From Paracoccaceae bacterium (GTDB taxonomy: Bacteria > Pseudomonadota > Alphaproteobacteria > Rhodobacterales > Rhodobacteraceae): a DNA stretch of 64,000 nt. The notes below the pieces were generated by a model. That model made no database searches and was not told the origin of the DNA. It saw only the letters and a list, made by a program, of their open reading frames with translations. Every line of letters begins with the position of its first letter. The first letter of the stretch is position 1. Below, one piece after another: positions 1-7,517 of the stretch. Made by a program: the position numbers and the translations under genes. The stretch is from positions 248,001-312,000 of the forward strand of contig JAGQRW010000017.1 of assembly GCA_020425085.1 (NCBI GenBank), given 5' to 3'.

Positions 1-435
1 GGCAAGGCCGCCCGGCTCGGTAAAGAAATGTGGCGCAAACAGGCAGATGCCGCGAATGCGCCTGTCCTGGAATGTGCCGGCATAAATCGCCGCGATGGAT
101 GCGCCGTCGGAATGGCCAAGCAGAACGCCCTGCTGAACCCCGATCTGATCCAGCACCCTTGGCAGAACCTCAACCGCCTCGCGCGTCATGTAGTCAAGCG
201 GTCGTGGCAGGGTGGCGGGGTCGGATTGGCCATACCCGGCCCGCGAATAGGCCAGGACGCCGCAACCGGTCGCCTTGGCCAGAGCCTCGGGAAAACCACG
301 CCAGAGGGAAACCGAACCCAGCCCTTCATGCAGCAAGACCAGCGACATTGCCTGATCCGGCGACGGCCCCCAGCATTGATATTCCAGCCGCGTGCCGTTC
401 ACGACCAAGTCCTGTCGCCCGCCGGTTTGCCACAT
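1..435 (-). CDS. Alpha/beta hydrolase, 3' end missing
   Basis: The first 145 codons of a hydrolase run off the left edge of the window. The translation carries the alpha/beta-hydrolase oxyanion segment HEGLGS near residues 36-41 and the nucleophile elbow GHSDGA near 107-112 (Ser109). The catalytic Asp and His would lie outside the window. No signal peptide is seen, so it should be cytoplasmic. The ATG lies 3 bases after the stop of the benzoate-CoA ligase gene, so the two are cotranscribed. A thioesterase or ring-cleavage-product hydrolase in aromatic-acid breakdown is a reasonable inference from context; the substrate cannot be read from the sequence. Confidence 0.85.
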   Translation of the reverse strand, partial: MWQTGGRQDLVVNGTRLEYQCWGPSPDQAMSLVLLHEGLGSVSLWRGFPEALAKATGCGVLAYSRAGYGQSDPATLPRPLDYMTREAVEVLPRVLDQIGVQQGVLLGHSDGASIAAIYAGTFQDRRIRGICLFAPHFFTEPGGLA

Positions 436-438
436 GAA

Positions 439-1974
439 CTAACCCCTTAGTTTGAATCGCTGGATCTTGCCGGTGGCGGTTTTCGGCAACTCATCCACCA
501 CTTCGATCCAGCGCGGATATTTCCATTTGCCGATCTGGGTCTGCACCAGTTCTTTCAGCGCCTCGGCCAGACCGTCGGCGGATTCGCCTTGTTTCAAAAC
601 CACAAAGGCGGCGGGTTTTTCCAGCCCTTTCTCATCCTTGCGCGCGACCACTGCGGCCTCCAATACCGACGGGTGCCGGGTCAGTGCCTGTTCCACTTCG
701 AACGGTGATACCCAAATGCCGGAAACCTTGAACATGTCATCGGTGCGCCCGCAGTAAACCAGCCGCCCGTCGGCGCGTTTTACATATTTGTCGCCGGTCC
801 TGGTCCATTCACCTTCAAAGGTATTGCGCGACTTGTCGCGCTGGTTCCAGTAATTGTCGGCGGATGATTTGCCTTTGACCAGCAGTTCGCCGATCTCACC
901 GGCGCCAACTTCAGCCCCCGTTTCGTCCACAACGCGCAGTTCATACCCCGGCACGGCCACGCCCGAGGTTCCGTATTCCACGCTGTCGGGCGTGTTCGAC
1001 AGAAATATATGCAACATTTCGGTCGAACCGACGCCGTCAAGAATATCGGTGCCGATAACGGCCTTCCAGCCTTTGCCAACCTCTTCCGGCAGCGCCTCGC
1101 CGGCTGAGATCGAGCGGCGGATGGCATCCGCCCCCTCGGGCCTTTTCGATCTCATCGCCGCCACCATTGCGGCATAAAGCGTCGGTACGCCGCCAAAGAT
1201 GCTGGGCCGGGTGCGGGCGATCACCTCGAAAACACCTTCGGGGGTTGGCCGCAACGGGTAAAGTACCGTGGTTGCCCCGACCGACATAGGAAAGGTCATG
1301 CCGTTGCCAAATCCATAGGCAAAAAACAGCTTTGCGGCGGAAAAGATCGTGTCATCCTCGCGGATTCCCAGAACATTGGCGCCATAGGTATCGGCGGTGG
1401 CCGCAAGCGAGGAATGCACATGCCTGACCCCCTTGGGCAGCCCGGTCGAGCCTGAGGAATATAGCCAGAATGCGGTCTCATCGCCGCATGCATCAACCAC
1501 AGGTTCTGGTTTGCCAGCCGCCAGCTCATCCGCAAAAGACAGGTACGGGCCGGGTTCACCGATTACGAATACCTTTTTCAGATAGGGATTGTTGGCAAAA
1601 GTACTTTCCACCGCTGGCAAAAGCAGTTCCGAGATGAACAGTACCCGCGCCCGGCAGTCTTTCAGGATGCCGTCATAAATGTCGGTTGCCAGCAATGTAT
1701 TCAGCGGCACCGGCACCACCCCCGCCTTGAGGCTGCCCCAGAAGATGATCGGAAACTCGATGCTGTCCAGAACCATCATCGCCGCGCGTTCTTCGCGCCG
1801 GATGCCGTGACGGGCATAAAGATCTGCCATCAGATCGGATTGCTCGGCCAAGGTACCATAGGTCAGGATGCGGCCATTCTCGATCCCTTCGACAAAAGCT
1901 GGCTTTTGCGCCAAAGGGCCGCGGCGGTGTCGTTCTACAAAATAGATGGCAGCATTCTGATTGGATTCGGTCAT
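439..1974 (-). CDS. Benzoate-CoA ligase family protein
   Basis: This 511-residue ANL-superfamily adenylate-forming enzyme activates an aromatic carboxylate to its CoA thioester using ATP. The AMP-binding P-loop YSSGSTGLPKG is at residues 172-182, and the C-terminal lid carries PKTATGKIQR with the expected catalytic Lys. The segments AKLFFAYGFGN and YPLRPTPEGVF are typical of the benzoate-CoA ligase family rather than of fatty-acyl ligases. A good ribosome site (AGGAGGG) precedes the ATG. It follows LivF by 111 bases on the same strand, so transport and activation are probably co-expressed. The exact aromatic acid (benzoate, hydroxybenzoate or other) is not determined; no boxABC genes are in view. 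Confidence 0.9.
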   Translation of the reverse strand: MTESNQNAAIYFVERHRRGPLAQKPAFVEGIENGRILTYGTLAEQSDLMADLYARHGIRREERAAMMVLDSIEFPIIFWGSLKAGVVPVPLNTLLATDIYDGILKDCRARVLFISELLLPAVESTFANNPYLKKVFVIGEPGPYLSFADELAAGKPEPVVDACGDETAFWLYSSGSTGLPKGVRHVHSSLAATADTYGANVLGIREDDTIFSAAKLFFAYGFGNGMTFPMSVGATTVLYPLRPTPEGVFEVIARTRPSIFGGVPTLYAAMVAAMRSKRPEGADAIRRSISAGEALPEEVGKGWKAVIGTDILDGVGSTEMLHIFLSNTPDSVEYGTSGVAVPGYELRVVDETGAEVGAGEIGELLVKGKSSADNYWNQRDKSRNTFEGEWTRTGDKYVKRADGRLVYCGRTDDMFKVSGIWVSPFEVEQALTRHPSVLEAAVVARKDEKGLEKPAAFVVLKQGESADGLAEALKELVQTQIGKWKYPRWIEVVDELPKTATGKIQRFKLRG

Positions 1975-2085
1975 TTGCTTTCCCTCCTGTTCTCAGCATA
2001 ACATTCTGTCCGGTCGTTCGGATAAGGTGCCGGGTGCGGGTTCAGGTCGGGCAGGTCGGATCCTAGGCCGATCTGTTTGCCGGGT

Positions 2086-2787
2086 TCAAACCCCCAGATA
2101 CCGCTGCATCGCATCCCGATCGGCGCGTAACGCATCGGAATCACCGGTCCAGACAATCCTGCCGCGTTCGATTATGAAGTTGCGATCGGCAATCTTCAAC
2201 AAATCCTTCAAATTCTTGTCCACCACCAGAATCGAAATATCCCGCCCCTTGATACGATTGAGCGCGGCCCAGATTTTCTGCCTGACCAATGGTGCCAGAC
2301 CTTCGGTCGCTTCATCCAGGATCAGCAATTTCGGATTGGTCATCAACGCGCGGCCGATCGCCAGCATCTGTTGTTCGCCCCCGGACAAAAGATTGCCCAT
2401 CGAGGATTTGCGCGTCGCCAGTTCCGGGAAAATCTCGAAAACCTTGTCGACGGTCCAGGGGTCGGCAACCTGCAAATGGTTGCTGGCGGTGGCGATCAGG
2501 TTTTCCTGCATCGAAAGATTGGGAAATATCTGCCGCCCTTCGGGTACAAGTCCGATCCCCAGATTGGCAATCCTGAACGAGGCGCGACCCACCAGTTCCT
2601 GATCATCGAACCTGATGGTGCCGCCGCTGGCCCTGACGATGCCCATGATCGAACTGATCGTTGTGGTCTTGCCCATGCCGTTGCGACCCAGCAGTGTCGC
2701 CACCTGCCCGGCCTTAAGTTCAAGATCGACGCCGAACAACGCCTGCGAGGTGCCGTAATGCGCCGTCAGGTTGCTTATGCTCAGCAT
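2086..2787 (-). CDS. livF: Branched-chain/aromatic ABC transporter ATPase (LivF type)
   Basis: A 233-residue ABC ATPase of the LivF class. Walker A GRNGMGKT is at residues 34-41, the signature LSGGEQ at 134-139 and Walker B LLILDE near 154-159. It powers import together with LivG, LivM and LivH. It lies 3 bases after livG in a single minus-strand operon that continues into the benzoate-CoA ligase gene. This points to an aromatic acid as substrate rather than leucine. The family assignment is firm, the substrate inferred. Confidence 0.92.
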   Translation of the reverse strand: MLSISNLTAHYGTSQALFGVDLELKAGQVATLLGRNGMGKTTTISSIMGIVRASGGTIRFDDQELVGRASFRIANLGIGLVPEGRQIFPNLSMQENLIATASNHLQVADPWTVDKVFEIFPELATRKSSMGNLLSGGEQQMLAIGRALMTNPKLLILDEATEGLAPLVRQKIWAALNRIKGRDISILVVDKNLKDLLKIADRNFIIERGRIVWTGDSDALRADRDAMQRYLGV

Positions 2788-2790
2788 CTG

Positions 2791-3534
2791 CTATTCCTCG
2801 CCCAGATAGGCATGGCGTACCTCGACATTGCCGCGGATTTCATCTGGTGTGCCGGTGGCGATGATCTTGCCGTAAACCAGCACGGAAATCCGGTCGGCCA
2901 GTGCAAAAACCGCATCCATGTCGTGTTCGATCAATAGGATGGTCTTCTTGCCGCGCAGCAGCTTCAAAAACGCCACCATCTGCGTGCTTTCCTCGGGGCC
3001 AAGCCCGGCCATCGGCTCATCCAGCAGCAGCAGTTCGGCACCGGTCGCCAACGCGATGGCGATTTCCATCAGCCGGTGTTCACCATGCGATAGCGCGGCG
3101 GTGGGCTGATCGGCGCGGTCGCCAAGCCCGACCTGCAACAGCATGTCCCGGGCGGCATCGCGCAGGTGGGTGATTGAACGCGCCGGTTTCAGAAAACGGA
3201 ACGAATGCCCGTCACTGGCCTGCACCGCCAGCGCCACGTTATCCAGAACCGACATGTCCATCACCAGCGAGGTGATCTGGAACGAGCGCGCGATCCCCAG
3301 CCGTGCCCGCGTATAGGCCGGGCGGCGGGTGATGTTGGCACCCCGGAAACGGATCGAGCCGCGATCAGGTTTTTGCCCGCCCGACAGTTGCGAAATCAGC
3401 GTGGTCTTGCCGGCACCGTTCGGGCCGATGATCGCGTGAATTTCGCCCATTGCGACCTCAAGATTGACATCATCGGTCGCCGCTACGCCGCCGAAACTTT
3501 TCCTGAGATTGCGGATTTCCAACAGGGCGGCCAT
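2791..3534 (-). CDS. livG: Branched-chain/aromatic ABC transporter ATPase (LivG type)
   Basis: This is the second ATPase of the importer, about 247 residues. Walker A GPNGAGKT is near residues 37-44, a variant signature LSHGEH replaces LSGGEQ, and Walker B LLLLDEP follows. I choose the ATG at 3534, one base after the livM stop. A start at 3552 would add six residues inside livM and is less natural. A His in the signature motif is common among LivG proteins and does not suggest loss of function. Confidence 0.92.
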   Translation of the reverse strand: MAALLEIRNLRKSFGGVAATDDVNLEVAMGEIHAIIGPNGAGKTTLISQLSGGQKPDRGSIRFRGANITRRPAYTRARLGIARSFQITSLVMDMSVLDNVALAVQASDGHSFRFLKPARSITHLRDAARDMLLQVGLGDRADQPTAALSHGEHRLMEIAIALATGAELLLLDEPMAGLGPEESTQMVAFLKLLRGKKTILLIEHDMDAVFALADRISVLVYGKIIATGTPDEIRGNVEVRHAYLGEE

Positions 3535-3535
3535 G

Positions 3536-4501
3536 TCAGTTGCCCCTGCCACGGAACATGCCTGTCAGCCCGCCGCGGGCGAACAGGACAACACCGATCA
3601 GCAGCAGTCCGAACGGCAGATGCCAATAAATGGTGACGGACGAAAAGATCTCTTCCAGCAGAATAAAGGCAGCCGACCCCAGAACCGGACCGAGCGTGGT
3701 TGCAGCACCGCCGAGGATCACCATGAACATCAGTTCGCCGGAACGGCCCCATTCCATCATTGCCGGCGATATGAAGCTGCTGAAATTTCCCATCAACGCG
3801 CCAGCATAACCGCACATCGCGCCGGAAATCACATAGGCGGTCAGCCGATAGACATAGGTGTTGTAGCCTAGCGTCACCATACGCTCATTATTGCCCTTGG
3901 CACCCTGCAACACCATGCCGAACCTGGAATGCACGATGGTGCGCACGATCAGCATGGCCACGACCAACGACATCCAGCACAAAAGGAATAGCTGCACCGG
4001 GGAATCCATGTCCATGAACGGCATTTCCGAACGAACCTCGATCACCAACCCGTCGTCTCCGCCATATTCGTCGAGCGATAGGAAAAAGTAATAGGCCATT
4101 TGCGCAAAGGCCATGGTTATCATGATGAAATAAACGCCCTTGGTCCGCAGGCTGATGGCCCCGGTGATCAGTGCGAACAGGGTGGCGATTCCCACGGCAA
4201 TGGCGATCTGAAACAAGCCGTTGGTCGAGGCGATGCTGTCAAAGCCGCCATAGAATTCGTGATAGACCGGGATGCCCACCGCATAGGCGCCGATGCCGAT
4301 ATAGGCCGCATGCCCGAACGAGATAAGCCCGCCGTAGCCAAGCACCAGATTGAGGCTGGTCGCGGCAATACCAAGGATCACCAGACGGGTTGCCAAATCC
4401 AGATAAAAGGCGTTGTCATAGAAATAGAACCCCAGTGGCACGACCAGCAACAGCAACAGAAACCCGAGTGTCGGCCAGATTGATCTTTTTGTCATGGACA
4501 T
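3536..4501 (-). CDS. livM: Branched-chain/aromatic ABC transporter permease (LivM type)
   Basis: A 321-residue inner-membrane permease with about nine to ten hydrophobic helices. The LivM hallmark SLNLVLGYGGLISFGHAAY is near residues 43-61, and the cytoplasmic coupling loop is near KGNNERMVTLGYN. Its start overlaps the livH stop by one base. It pairs with LivH to form the membrane channel of the putative aromatic-acid importer. Confidence 0.92.
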   Translation of the reverse strand: MSMTKRSIWPTLGFLLLLLVVPLGFYFYDNAFYLDLATRLVILGIAATSLNLVLGYGGLISFGHAAYIGIGAYAVGIPVYHEFYGGFDSIASTNGLFQIAIAVGIATLFALITGAISLRTKGVYFIMITMAFAQMAYYFFLSLDEYGGDDGLVIEVRSEMPFMDMDSPVQLFLLCWMSLVVAMLIVRTIVHSRFGMVLQGAKGNNERMVTLGYNTYVYRLTAYVISGAMCGYAGALMGNFSSFISPAMMEWGRSGELMFMVILGGAATTLGPVLGSAAFILLEEIFSSVTIYWHLPFGLLLIGVVLFARGGLTGMFRGRGN

Positions 4502-5424
4502 CAGCGTACCTTGGGCGGAAACAGCCCTTGCGGGCGGATAGCCAGCACCATGGCCATGATGATATAGATCAGCATCGCTGAAACCGCCGGGGCCGAGGTT
4601 TCGGCAGCGTCCGAGGGCATGAACAGCTTGAACAGATCATCAAGAAAGGAACGCCCGAGCGTGTCGATCAGACCTATCAGCAATGCGCCGATGAAAGCAC
4701 CTTTCATCGAACCGATGCCGCCGATGATGATGACGACAAAGGCGGTGATGATGATGTTGTTGCCCATGCCGATCGACGCTTCGGTGATCGGCGCAATCAG
4801 CATCCCGGCCAGCCCCGCCAGCATCGCACCCAGCGCAAACACCAATGCGAACAATGTCTGAATGTCGATACCAAGTGCCGAAACCATGGTGCGGTTGGAC
4901 GCCCCCGCGCGGATCAGCATGCCAAGGCGCGTATAGTTGACCAGCCAGAAAAGAAAGGCGGCGGTAACCAGACCGGTTGCAATGATCAGCAACCGGAAAC
5001 TTGGCACTACCACACCGTTGAAGACCTCGACCTGTCCGCGCAGCCATCCGGGCAGCGGTACGGCGATGCCCGCTGGCCCCCAGATCAGATGTGCAAGCGT
5101 GTCCAGAACCAGGATCAGGCCAAACGTCGCCAACACCTGATCCAAGTGATCGCGCGTATAAAGGTAGCGCGCCATCAGACGTTCAACCGCCAGCCCCAAC
5201 AGGCCGGTAAGAGGCAGCGCCAGCAACACCGCATAGATGAAATTGCCCAGTTGCAGCGTCAGCCAGGCGCAGATGAACGCCCCGAACATATATAGCGAAC
5301 CATGCGCCAGGTTGACGAAATCAAGGATGCCGAAAACCAGGGTCAATCCCGAAGCCACCAGAAACAGCAATAGTCCAAGCTGAATGCCGTTCAGGGTCTG
5401 TATGAACAGAAGGTCGTAATCCAC
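4501..5424 (-). CDS. livH: Branched-chain/aromatic ABC transporter permease (LivH type)
   Basis: A 307-residue permease of the LivH class. The family signature GLTLVFGILDFVNLAHGSLYM is near the N-terminus and GGIGSMKGAFIGALLIG near residues 235-251. It follows the binding-protein gene after a 74-base spacer containing a strong hairpin (annotated separately). Membrane partner of LivM. Confidence 0.92.
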   Translation of the reverse strand: MDYDLLFIQTLNGIQLGLLLFLVASGLTLVFGILDFVNLAHGSLYMFGAFICAWLTLQLGNFIYAVLLALPLTGLLGLAVERLMARYLYTRDHLDQVLATFGLILVLDTLAHLIWGPAGIAVPLPGWLRGQVEVFNGVVVPSFRLLIIATGLVTAAFLFWLVNYTRLGMLIRAGASNRTMVSALGIDIQTLFALVFALGAMLAGLAGMLIAPITEASIGMGNNIIITAFVVIIIGGIGSMKGAFIGALLIGLIDTLGRSFLDDLFKLFMPSDAAETSAPAVSAMLIYIIMAMVLAIRPQGLFPPKVR

Positions 5425-5451
5425 AATTCAGATAATCCAGGTGTGTGTGGT

Positions 5452-5481
5452 ATGGCCGGAGGGTAGATTTCCCCCGGCCAT
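5452..5481 (-). terminator. Intercistronic hairpin after binding-protein gene
   Basis: Inverted repeat ATGGCCGG / CCGGCCAT (5452-5459 and 5474-5481) with extra G:C pairs inside around a bulge. It lies between the binding-protein stop (5499) and livH (5424). No long T run follows, so an mRNA-stabilising or attenuating role is more likely than complete termination. Confidence 0.6.
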
Positions 5482-5498
5482 GATTTCAGGCGTCAGCC

Positions 5499-6680
5499 CT
5501 ATTCCATGTGGCATTCAGCGGCAAAGGGATCGACGTGATCCTTGTAAACCGTGGACACCACCCTGGTTGTCCAGACGCCGTCTGCATCGGCAACCACTTC
5601 TCGTTCATAGAAATTCTCGACCGGCATGTGGTTGACACCATAGGTATATGGCCCGCGAACCGAATCGTATTTGACCGCCATCATGGCGTCGCGCATGCCG
5701 TCCATGTTGGTCAAGTCGCCATTCACCGCCTCGACCGCCGATTTGATCAGGAACATCGCATCATAGGACTGGGCCGCATAGAACGACGGATAGGTGCCGT
5801 ATTTCGCCTTGAACGAGGACACGAATTTCTTGTTGGCGGCGTTGTCCAGTGTTGGATCCCATTCCTGGGTAAAGACCGAACCCAGCACCGATTCAAAATT
5901 CGCTGCCTGCAATTTTGGCAGGCTCAGGGCATCAACCGTAAATGCGGAATAAAGCGGCAGGATATCCTTCAGACCGGCCTGATGATACTGTTTGACAAAC
6001 GCACCCGCAGCCGCCCCCGGATAGAACACGAACAGCGCCTCGGCACCGGATGCTTTGGCTTTTGCCAGTTCGGCGGAAAAATCAAGTTGCGCGTCGGCGC
6101 CCCATTTGGTCAGATCCTTGCCAAGCACCTTGCCCTTGAAGGTCCGCTCGACCCCGGCGACCATATCCTTGCCCGCCGCATAGTTCGGCGCCATGATGTA
6201 AAGCGATTTCACGCCTTTCTGGTTCAGCACCTCGCCCACTGCCATGGTGGTTGAATCGTTCTGCCAGGAGGTGGAGAAGAAGTTCTTGTTGCAAAGCTTG
6301 CCGGCCACCTGCGACGGCCCGGCATTGGCCGAAATCAGAAACTTGCCCGCATCCAGCACCGATTTGCGCGACGCCAGCAAAACATGGCTCCAGATATAGC
6401 CGGTGACGAAATCGACATTGTCCTGTTTGACCAGTTTATCGGTGACCTGCTTGCCGGTCTCGGGCTTGAAACCATCATCGCCGTAAATCACGACGGCATC
6501 CAGATCGCCCATCTTGCCGCCCATGTGTTCAAGGGCAAGTTCGACGGCGTTCTTCATGTCATTGCCAATGACCGCAGCACCCGTTGTCAGCGTGGTGACA
6601 AATCCGATTTTGACCTCTTTTGCCCAGGCGGGCGTTGTCAGCATCGAGGCGGCCAGCGCCGCTGTAAGTATCTTCTTCAT
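5499..6680 (-). CDS. ABC transporter periplasmic binding protein, probable aromatic acid
   Basis: A 393-residue type I periplasmic binding protein (Leu/Ile/Val-binding-like fold) with a clear Sec signal peptide ending TTPAWA near residue 20. The mature start KEVKIGFVTTLTTGAA is typical of the family. It is the first gene of a seven-gene minus-strand operon with livHMGF, a benzoate-CoA ligase and a hydrolase, so an aromatic carboxylate is the likely ligand. The ribosome site GGGAGAGG is well placed. The upstream region holds two TGCA-N6-TGCA dyads. Confidence 0.9.
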   Translation of the reverse strand: MKKILTAALAASMLTTPAWAKEVKIGFVTTLTTGAAVIGNDMKNAVELALEHMGGKMGDLDAVVIYGDDGFKPETGKQVTDKLVKQDNVDFVTGYIWSHVLLASRKSVLDAGKFLISANAGPSQVAGKLCNKNFFSTSWQNDSTTMAVGEVLNQKGVKSLYIMAPNYAAGKDMVAGVERTFKGKVLGKDLTKWGADAQLDFSAELAKAKASGAEALFVFYPGAAAGAFVKQYHQAGLKDILPLYSAFTVDALSLPKLQAANFESVLGSVFTQEWDPTLDNAANKKFVSSFKAKYGTYPSFYAAQSYDAMFLIKSAVEAVNGDLTNMDGMRDAMMAVKYDSVRGPYTYGVNHMPVENFYEREVVADADGVWTTRVVSTVYKDHVDPFAAECHME

Positions 6681-6737
6681 GTTACCTCTCCCGTTGTTAT
6701 GGTTCGACGTTCTTCTTTTTATCGATTCATGTCAAAC

Positions 6738-6753
6738 ATGCATAATTATGCAT
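6738..6753. promoter_or_regulatory. TGCA-N6-TGCA operator-like palindrome, proximal copy
   Basis: ATGCATAATTATGCAT is a perfect 16-base palindrome about 58 bases upstream of the binding-protein ATG. It contains TGCA-N6-TGCA, the arrangement I recall for BzdR/BoxR operators of benzoate pathways. Its position in the promoter region of an aromatic-acid operon fits repression by such a factor. The regulator gene is not in this window. Confidence 0.6.
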
Positions 6754-6789
6754 TATTTGACACAAAGGAATGTTTTGTTGTCAGTTTGT

Positions 6790-6803
6790 TGCATTATTAT
6801 GCA
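6790..6803. promoter_or_regulatory. TGCA-N6-TGCA operator-like site, distal copy
   Basis: TGCATTATTATGCA has the same TGCA-N6-TGCA layout as the site at 6738, with one imperfect core position. Centre-to-centre spacing is 51 bases, close to five helical turns, so dimers could sit on the same face and interact. Confidence 0.55.
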
Positions 6804-6869
6804 CCTAATTCAAGGTTCAAAGGGTCGCAGTCTGGTATTCCCGCTGCTGCGATTCCGCTGGCGCATCCG

Positions 6870-7433
6870 CTAGTTGAACGGGTTGTTGTCCACATCAACC
6901 GTTCCCAGCACCGTGACACAATCCGACAACCTGAGAATGGATGCTTTCGATCCGGCCAGCGAATATCTTTCGATCAGCCCGCCGGAACTGTTGTAAAGGT
7001 TCAGGACATTGCCAAGCATGACCTCACGCAACAGCCGCATCGAGGCGTTTGAATCGTTGAGGTTGAAGAAAACCGAGTTCTGATTGAGGTTCGAATTGTT
7101 CAGTGTCCAACTGGGCCGGCGATCAACCCTCAGAACCACATCTGCAACCTCGTTGTCAAAATGCCAGGCGGTATTGTAGAATTGCAGGCTGGTACTGTTG
7201 TTGAGATAGGCCCACAGCAGAAATGAACTGTCCCGGTTGCCGACCTGTGCCATGCAGGCAAAGGTTCCGTCGTCAAAGGCAACCAGGCTTACCTCCCATG
7301 CCTTGTGGCGAAACAAAACCTCGCTATCCCTTACATCGGCGTGGGCTACCGGTGCCAACTTGCCGGGCAACAATGGCATCGCCGCAATCAAACCAACAGT
7401 GATCAATGCAATCAGTGTCATTCTGAATTTCAT
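6870..7433 (-). CDS. Secreted protein of unknown function
   Basis: About 187 residues with an N-terminal signal peptide (basic start, hydrophobic stretch near residues 5-18, probable cleavage after APVAHA). The mature part is rich in Asn, Ser and Trp, with two cysteines (FACMA and LSDCV) that could form a disulfide. I do not recognise the family; the overall look is loosely like small IalB-type exported proteins, but no diagnostic motif supports this. The ATG at 7433 follows GGGGTAAG; a GTG one codon earlier is also possible. It lies upstream of the aromatic-acid operon on the same strand but is separated by that operon's promoter region. Confidence 0.7.
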   Translation of the reverse strand: MKFRMTLIALITVGLIAAMPLLPGKLAPVAHADVRDSEVLFRHKAWEVSLVAFDDGTFACMAQVGNRDSSFLLWAYLNNSTSLQFYNTAWHFDNEVADVVLRVDRRPSWTLNNSNLNQNSVFFNLNDSNASMRLLREVMLGNVLNLYNSSGGLIERYSLAGSKASILRLSDCVTVLGTVDVDNNPFN

Positions 7434-7517
7434 CACTTACCCCCTGATTCCGAGCCTGACGGCGCAAATCTGCACCGGTGGCGATCGGTTAATTGCGGAT
7501 GTCCTCTGCATCCCTGA

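Noticed and set aside
28..450. Two long plus-strand frames at the left edge
   Set aside because: They mirror the minus-strand alpha/beta hydrolase, which has a clear nucleophile elbow and operon position; the plus frames resemble nothing.
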